From DAOTWP01 sp034435675 (lineage in GTDB: Bacteria; Chloroflexota; Anaerolineae; Aggregatilineales; Phototrophicaceae), in contig DAOTWP010000246.1 in NCBI GenBank assembly GCA_034435675.1, forward strand, positions 1 through 27,002: a stretch of 27,002 bases of DNA, written 5' to 3'. Under the pieces are notes generated by a model. The model saw only the letters and a list, made by a program, of their open reading frames with translations, had not been told where the DNA came from and made no database searches. Positions 24,614-27,002 of this stretch are shown here, in pieces. Position 1 is the first letter of the stretch, and each line of letters begins with the position of its first letter. A program made the position numbers and the translations under genes.

Positions 24614-26464
24614 TCAGCGTGCGCCACGCCGCAGCACCGCCAGCACAAATTGCGGCAGGCGCAGCATGCGCTTCAGGCGCCAGGGCTGGCGAATCAAGCG
24701 GAACAGCCATTCCAGTCCGGCACGCCGCATCCACAGTGGCGCACGCGGCACTACCCCGGCAATAAAGTCAAAGGTTCCGCCAACACCCATCGCCATTGCC
24801 ACTTGCAGGCGCGGCAGGTTGCGCGCAATCCATTTGTCCTGTTCGGGTGCCCCGTAAGCGACAAACAGCAGATCCGCACCGCTAGTATTGACGAGCGCAA
24901 CAAGCGCATCTTCCTCATTAGCAGCAGGACTGCCGCTGTGTGTGCCGGCAATCTGCAAACCAGGATAACGCGCTCGCAGCACGGCAGCAGCCTGCTCTGC
25001 CACGCCGGGCGCTGCGCCCAGAAAGAATAGGCGCCATCCCGTTTGTATGGCACGTTCGGCAATTCTGGGCACACCATCGCTGCCTGTGACCCGTCCGGGC
25101 AGTGGCGTTCGCAGCCAGCGTGCGGCATAGATCAACCCGATGCCATCCGGCACACACAGGTCCGCCCGCTTCAGGATGCTGCGAAAATTCGTATCGTGCT
25201 GCGCCATAATCATGAATTCGGGGTTGGTCGTACAAACATGCCGCACCCGCATGGCATTTGGCAGCCCCGCGCGCCGTGCGGCAACCCACTGCTCAATCAG
25301 CCCTAACCACTGGTCATAGGTAATTGCGTCAACAGGCAGTCCAAGCACCTGGATGCGCTTGTGCCAGCGCGTACTGTCTGGCTCGGCAGGCGGCTGAGGC
25401 GGGGTCCTGTTTTGCAGCAGCGCCTCAGCCGCCGCAAAGACCTGTTCCGGCGTGACCAAACGCATGCAGGTTCGCGCTGCACAGCCTTCGCGCAGCCCGA
25501 TGCTGCCGGCAACATAACTGCACGGGCTGCATTCGGGCGCGCTGCGCAGCACCACGCTGCTGCCCTCCGGCGTCCAGGGTCCCCACGCGGCATGGTTGCT
25601 CGGTCCGAAGATGGCAACCACGGGCGTACCGGCTGCCGCCGCAAGATGCATGATGCCGCTGTCTGCCCCGATAAACAGCGTGGACTGTCGCAGGACATAG
25701 GCAAGCTGTGCCAGCGTGGTTTTGCCAGTCAAATCTATGGCAGCGCCCTGCATGGCAGCGCGTACAGCGGCAGCCCCGTCCTCTGGCGTGCCCACCAGCA
25801 CAATGGTCGCGCCGTGCTCCCGATGGAGACGGTCTGCCACCAGGGCGAACTGTGCTGCATCCCAGCGCCGCGCTTTGCTGTAACCACCGCTGCCGGGATG
25901 CAGCACAATGAGGGGACGCTGGCTGCTGACTGCGGGTAGGAGATCGGTTCGCAGCGTGGTAGCCATATTGACTTGTGCCGGGCGGGGTATGGTCGCTGCC
26001 CCCAGTAATCCAACCAGATCCAGCCAGTACTGTGCCTGATGCCGCGCGCCAAAGCCTTCATCGGGGATGCTGTGCGTTAGAAACCAGCCATTGCCGTTTT
26101 GCAGCCCCACACGCTGGCGCGCCCCTGATGCCCGCGCGATAAGCCCGAATTTAAGTGTACCCGCGCGCAGCGTGAAGTGGTGAAAGAACACCACCACGTC
26201 GTAAATGCCACCTGTGCGCAGCCGCCACAACTGGCGCAGGGCTGCGGATTTGAAGAACGCGCGCGAACTGTTGAATAGGTGCCGTTCAATAGTGATGACC
26301 TGGTTCACAAGGGTAGTATCGGCAATCACGGCGCTGCTGTGTGCTGCTGCCAGCAGTGTTAAATGGGCGTTGGGCTGTGCTTCGCGCAGCGCGGCAATAG
26401 CAGGTGTAGACAAAATCAGGTCACCAATGTCGGCAAGCTGGACGAGCAGAATACGTTGCGTCAT
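24614..26464 (-). CDS. Fusion of GT9 heptosyltransferase-like and WecG/TagA/CpsF glycosyltransferases
   Basis: 616 residues in one uninterrupted frame. Residues 1-350 are a GT-B, family 9 enzyme: MTQRILLVQLADIGDLILSTP, LIVLHPGSGGYSKARRW and the donor-site GADSGIMHLAAAAGTPVVAIFGPSN, followed by a Cys cluster (CSPCSYV...GC..RTC). GT9 enzymes transfer heptose from ADP-heptose. From about residue 370 a WecG/TagA/CpsF domain (GT26) begins: QVLGLPVDAITYDQW, TTNPEFMIMAQ, PDGIGLIYAA, GAPEQDKWIARNLP and GVGGTFDFIAG. This family adds N-acetylmannosamine or its uronate to lipid-linked intermediates. The start overlaps the upstream GT4 gene in an ATGA. Together they suggest synthesis of a surface polysaccharide or teichoic-like polymer; the sugar donors are inferred. 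Confidence 0.9.
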   Translation of the reverse strand: MTQRILLVQLADIGDLILSTPAIAALREAQPNAHLTLLAAAHSSAVIADTTLVNQVITIERHLFNSSRAFFKSAALRQLWRLRTGGIYDVVVFFHHFTLRAGTLKFGLIARASGARQRVGLQNGNGWFLTHSIPDEGFGARHQAQYWLDLVGLLGAATIPRPAQVNMATTLRTDLLPAVSSQRPLIVLHPGSGGYSKARRWDAAQFALVADRLHREHGATIVLVGTPEDGAAAVRAAMQGAAIDLTGKTTLAQLAYVLRQSTLFIGADSGIMHLAAAAGTPVVAIFGPSNHAAWGPWTPEGSSVVLRSAPECSPCSYVAGSIGLREGCAARTCMRLVTPEQVFAAAEALLQNRTPPQPPAEPDSTRWHKRIQVLGLPVDAITYDQWLGLIEQWVAARRAGLPNAMRVRHVCTTNPEFMIMAQHDTNFRSILKRADLCVPDGIGLIYAARWLRTPLPGRVTGSDGVPRIAERAIQTGWRLFFLGAAPGVAEQAAAVLRARYPGLQIAGTHSGSPAANEEDALVALVNTSGADLLFVAYGAPEQDKWIARNLPRLQVAMAMGVGGTFDFIAGVVPRAPLWMRRAGLEWLFRLIRQPWRLKRMLRLPQFVLAVLRRGAR

Positions 26465-27002
26465 AGCGCTTTAGAACCTTTTGCGGCAGTTTGCAGCGCG
26501 TCCAGCACTGCTGACGCTGCGCGTTCCCAGACAAATTGCGCCGCCTGTTCGCGTCCGCGCCGGATGAGTTCGCTGCGCCGCGCTGCATCATCAGACAGCG
26601 CGCTCATCGCGGCGGCGATAGCGCTTTCATCCAGCGGATGCACCAGCAGCCCGGCGTGTCCTACCAGTTCAGGCAAGCTGGACGTATCGCTGGCGATGAC
26701 CGGCGTGCCCGCGTGCATTGCTTCCAGCACCGGAAACCCGAAACCCTCGTACAGAGATGGAAAGACCAGTGCGAGTGCCCCGGCATACAGCGCGCCTTTG
26801 TCCGCATCATCCACATAGCCGGTCAAATGAACCCCTGGTATCCCTGCGGTCCATGCAGGGTCATATAACCAGCCTGCTGCACCCGCCAGCACCAGCCCCA
26901 CAGAACTGCCCGGATGCGCTGCCCGCCATAGAGCATATGCCTGCACCAGCCGGGCGATATTCTTGCGTGGTTGCAGCGTGCCGATGAACAGAAAATAGTG
27001 TT
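26461..27002 (-). CDS. GT4-family glycosyltransferase, N-terminal part outside the window
   Basis: 179 codons of the C-terminal half of a GT-B glycosyltransferase; the gene begins beyond 27002. The visible part opens with YYFLFIGTLQPRKNIARLVQAY, typical of the linker into the nucleotide-sugar-binding domain of GT4 enzymes. It continues with VHLTGYVDDADKGALYAGALALVFPS and the donor-binding E-x7-E motif in YEGFGFPVLEAM. It ends with GTPVIASDTSSLPELVG and a C-terminal helix. The stop TGA overlaps the ATG of the GT9-WecG fusion, so both are co-translated. The exact sugar is unknown. Confidence 0.9.
   Translation of the reverse strand, partial: HYFLFIGTLQPRKNIARLVQAYALWRAAHPGSSVGLVLAGAAGWLYDPAWTAGIPGVHLTGYVDDADKGALYAGALALVFPSLYEGFGFPVLEAMHAGTPVIASDTSSLPELVGHAGLLVHPLDESAIAAAMSALSDDAARRSELIRRGREQAAQFVWERAASAVLDALQTAAKGSKAL

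Noticed and set aside
1..27002. CRISPR arrays, tRNA or rRNA genes, intact transposons
   Set aside because: No regularly spaced repeats, no cloverleaf-like or rRNA-like segments and no transposase motif were seen by eye; dedicated searches were not possible.

Overview
The window most likely comes from a member of the Chloroflexota (Anaerolineae-like). This is an inference from the style of the proteins: Tad-type pseudopilins with very large ectodomains and Pro/Thr-rich 'TPTP' tails, a lipoprotein fusing a solute-binding domain to a VWA domain, an AmaP-type membrane anchor, a GAF-PP2C phosphatase, a CcdA-TlpA fusion, and moderately high GC. No rRNA, tRNA, CRISPR array or intact insertion sequence was recognised.

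Layout. 1-3672 (minus): 3'-truncated uvrB, then a solute-binding/VWA lipoprotein. 3807-4721 (plus): an R2-like ligand-binding oxidase with all metal ligands and both cross-link residues, facing the lipoprotein gene across a shared promoter region. 4722-5219: no intact gene; it holds a decayed RHS-core fragment on the minus strand, possibly an integrase remnant, and a strong extended -10 promoter. 5220-8520 (plus): a compact operon of GAF-PP2C phosphatase, AmaP-like anchor with an Asp23-like domain, and a heptose-7-phosphate-kinase-like PfkB kinase. 8786-9529 (plus): an orphan OmpR-family response regulator. 9831-16157 (plus): three consecutive Tad-type surface genes (TadE-like, TadG-like with VWA, and a TadE-like protein with repeats and a Pro/Thr-rich tail), closed by a hairpin terminator.

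16289-19381 (minus): a redox operon read as CcdA-TlpA fusion, second TlpA, DUF2085 membrane protein. 19435-20837 (minus): a small Ig-like-domain protein coupled to a Tat-exported L,D-transpeptidase homologue whose catalytic His and Cys are gone. 20987-21658 (plus): Crp/Fnr regulator. 21716-22051 (minus): single-domain cupin. 22313-24515 (minus): a histidine-kinase-like domain without its catalytic His fused to a LuxR DNA-binding domain, followed by a CpaF/TadA-type secretion ATPase. 24614-27002 (minus): a GT9-WecG/TagA fusion glycosyltransferase and a 5'-truncated GT4 glycosyltransferase, overlapping by four bases.

How they fit together. Much of the window concerns the cell envelope: Tad-type surface proteins and a secretion ATPase, glycan synthesis (kinase, GT9-WecG, GT4), an envelope stress anchor with a PP2C phosphatase, and extracytoplasmic thiol chemistry. 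The most unusual content is the three-gene Tad-like block with oversized ectodomains, and three genes that keep a recognisable fold while lacking or altering normally invariant catalytic residues (L,D-transpeptidase, histidine kinase and, less strongly, CpaF).
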